Shown here in pieces: positions 46,501 through 57,994 of a DNA stretch of 64,000 bases; within the stretch, counting starts at the first letter, position 1, and each line of letters starts with the position of its first letter. The position numbers were made by a program, and so were the translations under genes. The notes beneath the pieces are model-generated. The model had not been told where the DNA came from. It was given only the letters and a program-made list of their open reading frames with translations, and did no database searches. This DNA is from Aurifilum marmelostoma. Lineage: Eukaryota > Ascomycota > Sordariomycetes > Diaporthales > Cryphonectriaceae. The DNA is taken from contig JAMXSV010000028.1 of NCBI GenBank assembly GCA_027559495.1, positions 310,001-374,000 on the forward strand. The letters run 5' to 3'.

Positions 46501-48290
46501 AGGTCAAGGGGTTCGCCGTCACCACGGTCATCACCATCACCAAGACCGGCGGCAAGGCCCTGCAGCCGTACATCGCCAACATCGTGAGCCGCCTGCTGGG
46601 CCTGCTGAGCACCATCGAGCCCGAGGCGGTCAACTACTACTACCAGCGCTTCGGGGAGGACGACCGCGGCAAGCTCGACAAGCTGCGGAGCCAGATGGTC
46701 GGCCAGAGCCCCATCTTCCAGGCGATCGAGAACTGCCTCCGCAACGTGGAGGCCGGCGTGATGCCCAGCCTCGCGGCGGGCATCGAGGAGACGATCAAGA
46801 CCGCCATCGGCATGCCCACCAAGATCGGCTGCGCACTGGTCCTCGGGACGCTGGCGACGCGGCACACGAGCGACTTCCAGCCGTACGCGGGGCGTTTCCT
46901 GAAGCTCATGGAGAAGCACGCCCTGGACAAGAACGACGAGGTCAGCAGTGGGTATGCGCGCGCTGCGGCGTACATCACGCGGCACGCGCCGAGCGAGGCC
47001 AAGGAGCACTTTGTGGAAAAGTACATCACGCTCTTCTTCTCGGCCGAGGACGAGGCCAGGCGCGAGAAGGTGGCCGCGGTGATGATGTCCCTGAGCAAGA
47101 TCTCGCCGGACCACTTCAACGCGCTCGAGGCGAGCCTGCTGCCGTTCAGCTACCTGGGCATGCACGACACCGACGAGCACGTGGCCAAGGCGTTCAGGGA
47201 CGTCTGGGAGGCGCACGCCGCGTCTTCACGCACGGTCACGAGGCTGGTGCCGGAGATTGTCGTCCTGGTCACGAGGAGCTTGGACGCGCCGCAGTGGAAC
47301 CTCAAGCACGCGGGCGCGCTGACGGTGGGCGACACGGTGCAGGCCGTCGCTGCGCAGGGCGACCTGACAGGTGCGACGGTCAACGTCAACCAGATGCGGG
47401 AGCTCTGGCCCGCGCTCGACAGGGCCCTGGCGCTCAAGACGTTTGCGGGCAAGGAGAAGCTGCTCGACGCCCTGGCGGACGTACACACCAAGGCCCAGGC
47501 CTTCTGGGAGGACGACAAGGCGGTGGCGGCGCAGCTGAAGAAGATTGTGCTGCGGGAAGCCAAGAGGAACAACGAGACGTACCGGGTGCATGCGTTCAAG
47601 TGTCTCTGGCGGTGTGCGGCTGCGCGAGACGACCTCGAAGGGGGGCTGTGGAACGACATCGTGGGGATCGTCAGGCCTTCCCTGGAGCAGTATGCCGACG
47701 AGAACCAGATAGGAGCCGACGGCGGCTCCACGGCGGGAGGAGATGCGAAGGAGGGGGCCAAGGCGCGGGAGAAAGAGGCCCAGGCCTACCAGACGGTGGT
47801 GAACGCCACTGAGGCGGTCGCCAGAGGCTACAGCCGGCCCAAGATGCTCAAGGCACCGGTGGATGTGCTGAGAGAGATACTGGACGTACTGGCGCCGTTC
47901 TTGGAGCGGAGGAAGTTCGACCCCGTCAGGAGGGAGGTATGGTACGGCTGTGCAGGGGACCTGATGGAGGAGGCGGCCAAGTCGGACCTGACGGCCTCGG
48001 GCAGCGACAATGGCCACGATGATGATGCTGCCGCCGCCGCCGAGAAGGTGGCTCTAGGATACTTTGAGACGCTGGACGTGGACAAGCCGGATGTTGGGGT
48101 CGAGTCGCACCGCCTGGCGAGGGCGAAGGCCACGATTGCGCTGGTCAGAGCTGTCAAGAGAGGCGTCTTTGGGTCTGGGGAAGGGATCAGGGACCGGGTG
48201 AAGAAGACTATCGAGGCTGCTCTGGCGGGAGAGAGGTCGGTGGACGTGAAGAAGGTTGCGAAGGAGGCACTCGAGGAGTTGACGAAATGA
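42585..48290 (+). CDS. ecm29: Ecm29 proteasome adaptor/scaffold
   Basis: A single open frame of 1,901 residues (yeast Ecm29 has 1,868). The N-terminus EQREIELVDKVNLRIINVAN...LKTYLAPLLLKAGSEHASVR and the repeated alpha-helical HEAT pattern along the whole length are those of Ecm29. Examples are QPYAGRFLKLMEKHALDKND and VLVTRSLDAPQWNLKHAGAL. The protein binds both the 19S base and the 20S core of the proteasome, checks assembly quality and tethers proteasomes to other compartments. An Ala run encoded by (GCT)n at about 43569-43593 lies in a low-complexity loop after residue ~327. A basic cluster PPHKRRRIDL near residue 805 could be a nuclear signal. Being intronless at 5.7 kb is notable beside intron-bearing neighbours, though short in-frame introns cannot be excluded. 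The minus-strand frames inside (for example 45210-47216) are shadows caused by GC bias. Confidence 0.97.
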
Positions 48291-49488
48291 GAACTGGATG
48301 CGGTCTCTCCCAGGTGCGGGCAGTGGTTTCATGAGTGACGATGTCTCTAATTGCTATCATTCGTGATCTATCTACGTACTGGGCACTTTAGGAACGACTT
48401 ATGATGATTGGGCTTTTTTTTTTTTTTTTTATATAACGTCGACTTTATATGGAAGATGAGGCCTGTCATCTTGTCACAATATAATAATCTCATCAATTTG
48501 TCCCTGATGCCTGTTGGTCAGTAGTGGCTCACGGCATGCTGAAGACTGCCCTGATAGGGCTAACTGACAGCGCTGCTGACTGGCAGCTACAGGGCCTGGC
48601 GGGAGGGCCCGTGGTCTCTGACCCTGCATAAGATTCCTTGGGGTCTCTCTAGGTTTAGGTACTTGCTTAGCACCCCTAGGTATTCACTACAGGGCAGGGT
48701 TGGGGGGGGGGCAGGGGGGGGGGCGTGGGGTGGTCACCACCTGAGGGGTGGCGGCACGGCATGTGCGCTAAACGAGCTCACTGGCGGCGGGGCTAAAAAT
48801 GGTAAATTAGGTACAGAACCTACAGGCAGGTTGCGTCATGCACCGGCGCCTGAAGCAGACGACTGACTGACTGACTGGCTGACTGACTGCCCACTGCGAA
48901 CAAGTACAGTAAGTAGGGTAGCTAACACATGGGATATCCGTCCACTTTCCCATCCCTCCCCAACAACGACCCCTCCTCGACATAAAAAGTCCATCCACCA
49001 CACCACGACCACCACCAGCACTACCATCGCCGCCTCGACCGACCGACTACCCTCACCCTCTTTCAAGTCGAACAGTGGTGTTTGTTTCTCTGATCGATAC
49101 GTCACTAGTACATTGTGCGGGCCGGCCGCCACCTCGACCTGGGGGGAACAAGCAACTGCAACCATAACAACAAAAGTCCCCGACTGGCTTCCTCTCTGGT
49201 CGCCCCAACCACAGAACCTCGTATCTGTGCCCCCTCTGAGAGACCTACTACCTTCCCATCCTCTTTTGACGACCCGAGACAACGAGACAGAGCTACCAGC
49301 GAGACGCGTCCAAGTTCAAAACACGGAAGGGGGGGGAAACAGAAACGTAACGAGCAGGTACCTCGACCGACCGAGAAGGTTCCAACAGCTCCTTGGCCCC
49401 TCACCACCGCCGACCTTGTCGCCACACGCCCAGACGTGCTCGAAGCCCAATCGCCACATACATACATACACACCTACAGACCATCAAG
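48291..49488. promoter_or_regulatory. Intergenic with T run, G-run cluster and GACT repeat; leader of ubx5
   Basis: A T run (48416-48430) follows the ecm29 stop. At 48699-48750 there is a cluster of G runs (G10, G10, G4, G4) that could form a G-quadruplex on the plus strand. GACTGACTGACTGACT and related units lie at about 48859-48888. The last 500 bases are A/C-rich leader sequence leading to the ATG at 49489, with CATACATACATACA just before it. Confidence 0.6.
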
Positions 49489-51301
49489 ATGGATGACGCC
49501 GTGGCCCAGTTCATGGCATTCACCAACCAGAATGCCACCGTCGCTGCGGGCTGCCTCGGTATGACCGAGGGTGACCTCATGGCTGCGGTCAACATGTTCT
49601 TTGAGAACCCCGACATTGCAAACTCCTTCTCCGAGCAAGCCCCTGCCAATGCGGCATCGTCATCCTCGGCTGCTGCTGGTCGTGGTGGTGCCGCTGCCGT
49701 CCCTGCCCCCCCAGGACAGTCCTCATCGCGCTACGCCGGCCGAGAAGATGCCTCTGGCGTCATCACCATAGACTCGGACGACGATGATGTTGATTTTGAA
49801 GCGGTGGACGATGACATGGGCGATCACGTCGAATCCATGCAACGCAGCGAGCGCATCGCCCAGGAGAACGACGACGAGGCCATGGCCCGCCGCATGCAAG
49901 AGGAGATGTACGGCCAGCAGAACGCCATGGACACGGACGGGGTGCGTGCTCCCATCGCAAGAACCACCGAGACCCTGGTGGCACCCAGCGGGTACGCGTC
50001 CGTCGACGAGGGTAACTACAGCACTATACCCAGCTTCATGGCCTCGAGAGCCCGCGCGGCACAATGTGAGATGAGACCAGCTCCACCCCGCCCCCCCCCC
50101 CCCCCCACCCTTCTTCTTACAACTCAAACGCAGCTCGCCTGCAGGGTAGTGGGACAGCAGCAGAGCTGACAAGCAGCGTACAGTGAGGGGCAACCCCTTT
50201 GGACAGTCCATCTGGGAGGACGACAGCCGGCCATCCGCCGGGCCTCCTTCCTTCGCCGAGGCAGCTGGTGGCAGCACCGGTGCCGGTGACCGGGCCCGAC
50301 GCCTCGCCGACCTGTTCCGGCCTCCGTACCAGCTGATGTCGCACCTCTCGTGGGACGACGCACGTGAGGAGGGCAAGGAAGGCAAGAGGTGGATCCTCGT
50401 CAACGTGCAGGACATGGGCGACTTCAACTGCCAGGCCCTGAACCGAGACATATGGAAGGACGACGCCATCATCTCTCTGGTCCAGGAGAACTTCATCTTT
50501 CTGCAGTACAGCAAGGACGACCATCGCGCCATCGAGTACAACACGTTCTACTTCCCGCACCACGCCCAGGAGAACCGGGACAACTTCCCACACGTGGCGA
50601 TCATCGACCCACGAACGGGCGAGCAGGTCAAGGTGTGGTCGGGCATCCCCTTCCCGTCGGCGCAGGACTTCCTCTCGCAGCTTGTCGAGTTCCTGGACCG
50701 CTACTCCCTGGCGCGCAACAGCAAGAACCCCGTGTCAAGGCAGAAGGCGCCACAGCGGGCTGTCGACGTGGACCGCATGACGGAAGAGGAGATGCTGGAG
50801 ATGGCGATGCGCAACAGCCTCGCGACCAACGGCAACGGGGCCTCGGACGCTGCCGTCAACGTGCACGACCCGGACGCCCTGACCAAGTCGCTCGAGCTGG
50901 AGGGCAAGGGCAAGGGCGTGGCCGCCGACGTCGAGGACGAGACCACAGCCGAGGCACCGGCCCTGGAAGAGGCCACGAGCGCCCCGGCGGCAGCGGAGGA
51001 CTCTGTCTTTGGCAGCATCGCGGCGGACAGGCCGCATGTCGAGCCAGAGCAGAGCGCGAGCGTGACGAGGATCCAGTTCCGGCACGCCAACGGCAGGGTG
51101 ATCCGGCGGTTTGACCTCTCCGATCCTGTGCGGCGCATCTACGAGTGGCTCAAGGCCGAGCCTCTCGACGGAGGGGCGGGTGCCGTGTTTGAGCTCAAGG
51201 TGATGCCGCAGGGCAAGGACCTGCTGGAGGAGCTGGACAGCACGGTCCAAGAGGCCGGGCTGAAGCAGGCTACCGTGATGGTCGAGTACATTGAGCCGTA
51301 A
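49489..51301 (+). CDS. ubx5: UBA-UAS-UIM-UBX protein, Ubx5/UBXD7 type Cdc48 cofactor
   Basis: Exons 49489-50065 and 50184-51301 give 564 residues. The intron contains a C run of about 17 bases. Domain order is UBA-like at ~2-45 (DAVAQFMAFTNQNATVAAGC, MFFENPDIA), an acidic patch (IDSDDDDVDFEAVDDD), a thioredoxin-like UAS domain at ~230-368 (RRLADLFRPPYQLMSHLSWD, WILVNVQDMGDF, PHVAIIDPRTG), a ubiquitin-interacting motif at ~393-405 (EEEMLEMAMRNSL), and UBX at ~483-564 (TRIQFRHANGRVIRRFDLSD). Such proteins link ubiquitinated substrates and cullin ligases to Cdc48/p97, in nucleus and cytosol. The start at 49489 is preferred over an upstream in-frame ATG (49393) because the UBA domain begins there. 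It lies next to ecm29, another ubiquitin-proteasome gene, but on present evidence this is coincidence. Confidence 0.95.
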
Positions 51302-54061
51302 GGGGGTGGATATTATTTTGCTCAGTGAGCTTTACAAACGGGAGACGGGGTGGAGATATCTGGTTGGTGTGTATGTGTGTGTGTTGGGGGGGGGGGAGGG
51401 GCGAGGGGCTATGCACAGTGGATTCTGGAAGGGAGCTGTTTGGTTCCCCGGCATGAGGACGGATCGTTGGTGTTTGTTTGGCTTTCCTCGACACATGCAG
51501 TTCATCTGAGGGTAATGGCATTTGGTCTTGAGCCGTGCCTGTCTAAGTGGGTATCTAGACAGACAAGAGGCTCTCCCTCTAATTTGGAGGGGTTATCATT
51601 AGTCTGTTCTCTTTTCTCTTTTCTTGTTTATTTTCTTTCTTTTCTTCTGCTCCTTGATGTCTTTCTTTTCTGTTGTTGGGAGGCGTCATGGCAATGGGAT
51701 CAGGCCAGGCTAGGCCCGGTAGACACGCATTGAACGCATCGGGCACACACATTTTACGCACATACACACACGCGCGCAAACACAGCACATGACTATAGAT
51801 GTAGGAAGACAAAAAAAAAAGGTGGGAACCCCCCAAGACCTTTTGCCTTTTGCGTTTTACCTTTTTAATTTCCTTTTCTTTTTTCCCTACAAGCCTTAGT
51901 AGAACGAGACGAAACATGTGCCGAAGAATCCGGGGTAGATGCTCCCATCCAATGGCTGTGGTCCCACCCAGCAAGACATGAGACTTGTAAGAGTGACGAT
52001 GCTGTGAATGTGAAGGATTAGTGATGGAGGTAGGTGGTGATAAACCCTAGTTGCCGTGCACTCCGTGTAATGCCGTTCGTTGCCGAGTCCTCTCCCTGAC
52101 CAAAAGCATAATATTTTTTTTTTCCTTATCTTTTTTTCCTTATCTTTTTTTCCTTTTTGTTTTCAAACGAGCTCCTTCTCGGTCAAGGCTTGGTCGACAG
52201 TGGCCGGAGACGAACCCTTAGGGGGGGGAGGGGACAGAGAGGGCTGGTGGTGGTGGTTGGGGGTCCCAGTCCGGGGCGCGCAGGTGAAGCGGCAGCGCGG
52301 CTATCTGTGCGAGAGACGAGGCGCTCCTCTCCAATGACAGGGCCGAGACCAGGGATTGTTTTGTTTTGGGGTTTGGCCGAATTCCCCCCCTCCCCCCCCC
52401 CCCCCCCATCCGCCATCCCAAAACCTGATTTATTTTCTGGTGGTAGTGGTGGTATTGGTGCTTTACTAACCCCATGATTTTTGTTGACTTGCTGTGTCTT
52501 TTTTTTTTTTCTTCTTCCTCTTACCGAGAAGTGAATTCTGGTTGGTTGGTTGAATCATGCCGAGGGGGTAATTTTACTTTCCTTGCTACACGCGGACTGT
52601 TCAGCTTTGCTGTCTGAGCAGTTGATTGATTCGACTGCGTGACTGATTTCTGACGTGACTGTTTCGTGTTCTTTCTGTCTGTCTGTCTGTCTGTCTCTGT
52701 CTCTCTCTCTTTCTTTGCATTGTGCCTGTGTCTTGACGTTGTCTCCATCCATTCTGTCTCGATATCCCCCCCCCCCCCTCTTCTTCCATTCCTCCGTTTT
52801 CCCTTCCTCCTCCTCCTCCCCAACCATTTTATTTTTCTTCTCGTCACAAATTATCCTGTCCTCCCCCTCCAGCCCAGCCCATCCATATCCATATCCAGCG
52901 CATATACTGTGGGGTTGCCGCCCTTGCAAACGCATGCACCTCTGAAAGAAGAAAGGAAAAAAAAAGGAGGGAGGCTGGCAAGAGACCAGGCAAGGAAGCG
53001 CGATCTGCAAAGGGGAAAGAGAACCCCCCCCCCCCTCGTTACGGAACTGTCAGACGTGCTTCCACGCGAAATTCCAGCACACGTGCAAACACGACCAGCC
53101 GTCATTCTTTTTGCTCCTCCTCGTCGTCTTCTTCTTCCTGTCCATCTTGTTCTGTTCTCGCAAAGCACAGCAACCATCAATCGTAGGGGTGCTTTTTTTT
53201 TTTTCCTTTTTCAGATCCTACTGTCGTCCTCAAATCAACCTTCTTTTTTTTTTTTTGTTTTTTACTTTCTTTTTTGTCTGGGCTGGTCATCCATAATACG
53301 ACCTGGAAGCTCACACCATTCGTCCAAAATTCAATACCAACCCCCCTCCCCCAAAGTCCCCTCCCTCTCCCCACACTCACTCGACAAAAAATCTCGTGTT
53401 GTGTTTCCCCTCGTCGCCAGGGGGAACAAACAACAGAGCTGCCGGGCCCAGCCCTGCCCAGCCCAGCCAACCTACAGCAACCTCACCGCCGCATCCGAGG
53501 CAATCCACGCCAGACAGTGACGACAGGGCCCCCAGCTGCCCCAGCTGCCCCAGCTGCCCCTGCTGCTGCTGCTGCTTGTGCTCGTGCTTGCTGCCACCAG
53601 CTCCCCGCCGCCGCCGCCCCACCAACTCCACCGTCCAGCCCAGCCCCTCCAGATCGCTGCTTCTGAGTCGAAGAAGGGGGGGGGCAAGGAAATCCCAAAG
53701 AGAGAAAGAGAGAGAGAGAAAGAGAGACCACCACCACCACTACTACTACTCTTGTGCTGTATCCACCCTCGAACAACGGCCCGATCCTACATCGACCCGC
53801 CCTGACGAGCGTGCGTCGCTCCTCTCGGCTCAGCTGCCTGCACCTCTCTGCCTCCCCCTCCTGTGTCGTCGCCGCCGCCGCCCCAGACCACCTGCGCCCG
53901 TCGCCACAAAAGGCGCCCCTCCTCCTTCTTTTTTCTTTCCTCTCCCTCCTTCGAGCTCGGCCGAGTCGTCTGCACGTGGGACGCCGGGCACCGGCTGACT
54001 GATCGCGACGACACGAGAGAGAGAGAGAGAGAGAGAGAGGGACAGAGAAACGGGCGCCATC
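51302..54061. promoter_or_regulatory. 2.76 kb between ubx5 and the kinase gene; microsatellites and long C, T and CT tracts
   Basis: The 3' region of ubx5 holds G runs (51389-51401). Further on are a repeated CCTTATCTTTTTTT unit (52121-52160), a C-rich block (52383-52408), (TGTC)n/(CT)n at about 52674-52712, three CCCAGCTGC units at 53531-53558, and (GA)n at 54015-54039, only 22 bases before the kinase ATG. The 284-codon frame at 52666-53520 is low-complexity (Ser, Leu, Phe, Pro) and is not called. The right ~1 kb is probably the kinase leader. Confidence 0.55.
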
Positions 54062-56334
54062 ATGGCTGGCAGGGACAAGGACTGGGACGAGAACAATGAG
54101 GGGTCTCCAGACCCAGAGACCTTGTATACCAAGGAGTACTGCATCGGTTCGTGAACATGCTCCTTGCTGCCCTTTTTTTTTTTTTTTTTTTTTTTCTTTC
54201 TTTTTCTTGTTTTTTTTAATTTGTTCCGTCTTCCCTTCTACTTGAGGGTTACAACAAGTTTGCTGGGAGACGAGAGAGCTTGTGCGCCCGAGGAGGGCCC
54301 ATCCGGCTTGCTGTGGAGGGAGACATCGCGTTGACTTTTTTTAACTCGTGTGTCCGTAGGCGGTGGCAGCTTTGGCAAGGTCTACAAAGGGTACGCTCGA
54401 GGTCCTCGCCCATTCTTCCCCTCCCTCCGACCCCTCCCCCCCACTACGCCCTCGTGCTGCTGCTGCTGCTCGTGACACCCCCAGGCTGACCCGTATCCTC
54501 CTCTCCCCTCGGCGCCCCCCCTCCTACAGAGTCGACAAGCGGACCGGCCACGCGGTAGCCATCAAGATTATCGATATTGAGAGCGCCGAGGACGAGGTCG
54601 AAGACATCATCCAGGAGATCGCCATCCTGTCCGAGCTGCAGTCGCCCTACGTCACGAAATACTATGGCTCCTACGCAAAGGGTGCGGAGCTGTGGATCGT
54701 CATGGAGTTCTGCTCCGGCGGGAGCTGTGCCGACCTGATGAAGCCCGGCAAGATCGACGAGGAGTACATTGCCATCATCGTGAGGGAGCTGCTGCTGGGG
54801 CTGGACTACCTGCACTCGGACAAGAAGCTGCACCGGGACGTAAAAGGTATGTTTTTTTTTTTTTCGTTTTTGTGAGGGCTAGCTGTTGGAGGAGGAAAAG
54901 AATATATAATAGTGGCGGCCTGTTCCTTTTTTTTTTTTTTTTTCTTCTTCTTCTTCTTTCGTCTTGGACGCTCACGCGTGCGCAGCTGCCAATGTCCTCC
55001 TCAGCTCCAACGGCCAGGTCAAGCTGGCTGACTTTGGCGTCTCGGGCCAGCTCTCGGCCACCATGACCAAGAAGAACACCTTCGTCGGCACCCCCTTCTG
55101 GATGGCGCCCGAGGTCATCAAGCAGTCGGGCTACGACCACAGGGCCGACATATGGTCCCTCGGCATCACCGCCCTGGAGCTGGCCAACGGCGAGCCCCCC
55201 TATGCCGACATACACCCCATGAAGGTCCTCTTCCTGATCCCCAAGAACCCCCCGCCGCGCCTCGAGAGGGACACCTTCTCCAAGGTCTTCAAGGACTTCG
55301 TGGCGTGCTGCCTGCAGCGCGACCCCAAGGACAGGCCCACGGCAAAGGACCTGCTGAAGCACCCCTTTGTGAGGAAGGCCAAGAAGACGAGCTACCTGAC
55401 GGAGCTGATCGAGCGCTCTGCCCGCTGGGCCGCCACGCACAAGAACGCAGACGACGACGAGGCCTCGGACGAGGTCGGGCAGCCCGCCAACATCCAGCCC
55501 ATCAACGAGGACATGTGGGATTTCGGCACGGTCCGCCTGGTGGGCGGCCAGGGCCAGGTGGTGCACAGGCCCGGGCTGAACCCGATGGACGAGTCGGCCA
55601 TGAACGCGCGCTCGTCGTCAAGGCCGCTCGAGCCCGCCGCCGAGGACTACGGCGAGAGGAGGCGGGAGGTGTCGCCCACCAAGGCCCTGATCGACAAGGA
55701 GAGAGACACGTTCAGGACGGCAGGCTCGACGTCGGGCACCGCGAGGCAGGTCTCGCCCCAGAGGAAGCCTGTGGGCAGCGGCGTCGGCCCCGGGTCCCCC
55801 TCCAAGGTGCCCCTGCCACCATCTCCTCCGAAGCAGTCGCAGTCGCAGTCGCAGTCGCAGTCACAGTCTCAGGGGCAGGAGACCCCTCGGGCATCACAGA
55901 TGAAGAGCATGCAGCAGACGAGCTCGGGCACCACCACCACCACCACCGAGTCCCCCAGCTACGACAGGACCCTGCACGAACAGCTGCAGCGCGAGATTGG
56001 CAACATGAGCCTGGCGCCCGCGGTGGTGGGTGTGGAGAGGCGGGCCTCGAGGGAGCTGCCGCCGCCGCCGCCGCCGATGCAGCGCCAGTCGTCCAAGGTC
56101 GGGCCCATGAAGCTCCCCGAGATACCTCCCTACCGCGGCAATCAGCAGCAGCAACAACTACAATCACAACAACAATCACAACAACAACAACAGCAGCTGC
56201 AACAACCTCTACCAGCATCGCCTCTGCAGAGAATCACAAACTCACAACATCCCCTGCCGGCCAAGCCTCAGCAGCAGGCGAGACAGTTCAACCAACCAGT
56301 TCTCCCACCCCAACAGCCGCTGCCGCCACCATCA

Positions 56335-56369
<35 letters not shown>

Positions 56370-56965
56370 TCAACAACAACAACAACAGAATTCACAGCCA
56401 CAGCTCCAGCAGCAACAGCAACAGTCGTACTTCCCGCAGCCACGGGCCCTGCAGACACAGAACCTGAGTCCTCTGCCGTCGAAAGAGGCCTACCGTGGTC
56501 CTCCCTCCGCCACACACTCCATCCACACCCCGGAGCCACAGACCCCGACGCCCCTCTCCTTTCCACCTCCGGCGCCTACCAATCCGGACGGCGACCTCGA
56601 CGCGCTCAACGACGTGATATTCCCGGCGCTGGAGGAGGCGCTCAAGAGGCGCCAGATACGCCTGCAGCAGATCTACCGATCGTCGGGGAACGCTGCGACC
56701 ACGCCCGGCATCGAGAGCAGGACGGGCTCCGGCACGTTCTCGGGCCAGCATGCCGCCGCCGCCCAGACCCCAAAGCAGCAGCGCGCCGAGGCGGCACACG
56801 AAAAGGTCCGCAAGCTCGTCTACAAGCTGGCGCACGTGTGCAAGGAGATTGACCACTACGACAAGGCCGAGCCGGTCGGCATGGGCAAGGACGTGGGCAC
56901 CTTTCTGGAGGGGCTCCTGGAGGAGATACTGGTACGGGTGGAGCCGCTCGATGAGGAGGAGGGGA

Positions 56966-56970
<5 letters not shown>
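54062..56970 (+). CDS. GCK-group Ste20-family protein kinase (Sid1/Kic1/Mst3-like) with Gln-rich C-terminal region
   Basis: Exons 54062-54146, 54360-54390, 54530-54846 and 54986-56970 give 805 residues. Exon 2 is only 31 bases and encodes the glycine loop. The catalytic domain (~24-280) is complete: GGGSFGKVYKG, Lys51 (AIKII), HRDVKAANVLL (140-150), DFG (160-162), and activation segment TKKNTFVGTPFWMAPE with Thr176 as the likely phospho-site. The segments ELWIVMEFCSGGSCADLMKP and ITALELANGEPPYADIHPM mark the GCK group, which acts in septation (Sid1/SepL) or polarity (Kic1/Nak1/POD-6) pathways; which one cannot be fixed by eye. Residues ~290-690 are disordered, with a (Q-S)n tract at 55834-55870 and long Gln runs at 56140-56420. 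The last ~110 residues form a conserved-looking helical domain (EALKRRQIRLQQIYRS, VRKLVYKLAHVCKEIDHYDK). The stop codon abuts a GA microsatellite. Confidence 0.95.

Positions 56971-57032
<62 letters not shown>
56969..57032. repeat. (GA)n followed by (GT)n microsatellite at the kinase stop codon
   Basis: A GA run at 56969-56999 passes directly into a GT run at 57000-57031. The last two bases of the kinase TGA stop are the first GA unit. Length changes in the run would therefore fall just after the stop and leave the protein unchanged. Confidence 0.9.
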
Positions 57033-57035
<3 letters not shown>

Positions 57036-57522
57036 GAAAGGACGGATGGGAAAACAGCACATATTCTTTTCATTTTTTTTTTTTTTTTTGTAGAGCGCCT
57101 ACGGTGTGTGTGTACTTGTACGACAAAGGCAGAGAGGGATGGACGGACACCCCACCCTTGATGGATGCATGCATGATGAGAGCGCCGGACGGACTGTATT
57201 GTTTTCTGTGTTTTCTTTTTAACGATGGACAGGTCGAAAGAGAGAAAGAAAGAGAGAAAGAGAGACAGAGAAGTGTGGTTTCTTGGCCGGTCATAAATTC
57301 ATACGGCTCTGGACGACACACACTGGAAAAGCACACACACACAAGATATCATGTTTCCAGACAGAAAGAAGAAGGAGAGAGAGAGAGAGAGAGAGAATTA
57401 AAGTGTGGCTGGTGGTGTATCCCACAATGAGATAACAAAAGAAGAAGAAAAGATATATCTCTTGCCACGAGGCTTCCAAGTTTCAAGCAGCACCGTTAAC
57501 GGACGATAGACTGGCGAATAAT

Positions 57523-57523
<1 letters not shown>

Positions 57524-57572
<49 letters not shown>
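57524..57572. repeat. 49-base T homopolymer
   Basis: An uninterrupted T run at 57524-57572 lies about 550 bases after the kinase stop. It could be a nucleosome-excluding element or the relic of a poly(A) tail inserted in minus orientation. No retroposed coding sequence or target-site duplication is recognisable beside it. Confidence 0.85.
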
Positions 57573-57575
<3 letters not shown>

Positions 57576-57944
57576 GAGGAAGGATAAGGAAAGGAAGCAT
57601 GCAGAGATAGACCAGGAGATGATATGGGGCCCTCAAGGTTGGCCGCCTTTTCTGCGCCCCGGATGCAAAGATGGGTGCTCGGTCCATAAATTACCCCCAT
57701 GTGTGAACCCACACCCACACCCCAGGACCAAGGAGAGTGAAAGAGAGAACGAGACAAACCCACAGATGAAAAGACGGAGATGGTCGGGAATAAATGTTTT
57801 CCTTTTTCTTTTTTGCCGAAGTCAATTTCCGGGGAACGACCACGGAGGGATACATACTGTATACTTGGACCAACCAGGTTGATGCGAAGGGAGAGCGAGC
57901 CCCATGTGACGTTGATTAATTAATTATGCAGACCGACCAAAAAA

Positions 57945-57946
<2 letters not shown>

Positions 57947-57993
<47 letters not shown>
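57947..57993. repeat. (AC)23 microsatellite
   Basis: A 47-base perfect AC run. It would be highly length-variable and useful as a strain marker. Confidence 0.9.

Positions 57994-57994
<1 letters not shown>

Noticed and set aside
45210..47216. 668-codon minus-strand frame inside ecm29
   Set aside because: Antisense shadow of GC-rich HEAT-repeat coding sequence; low-complexity Val/Asp/Leu/Arg composition.
48859..48888. GACT tandem repeat as a possible direct-repeat (CRISPR-like) array
   Set aside because: Four-base units without spacers in a eukaryotic genome; a simple microsatellite.
52666..53520. 284-codon plus-strand frame before the kinase gene
   Set aside because: Built from TGTC/CT repeats, poly-C and poly-T tracts; product is Ser/Leu/Phe/Pro low complexity, more likely kinase leader.
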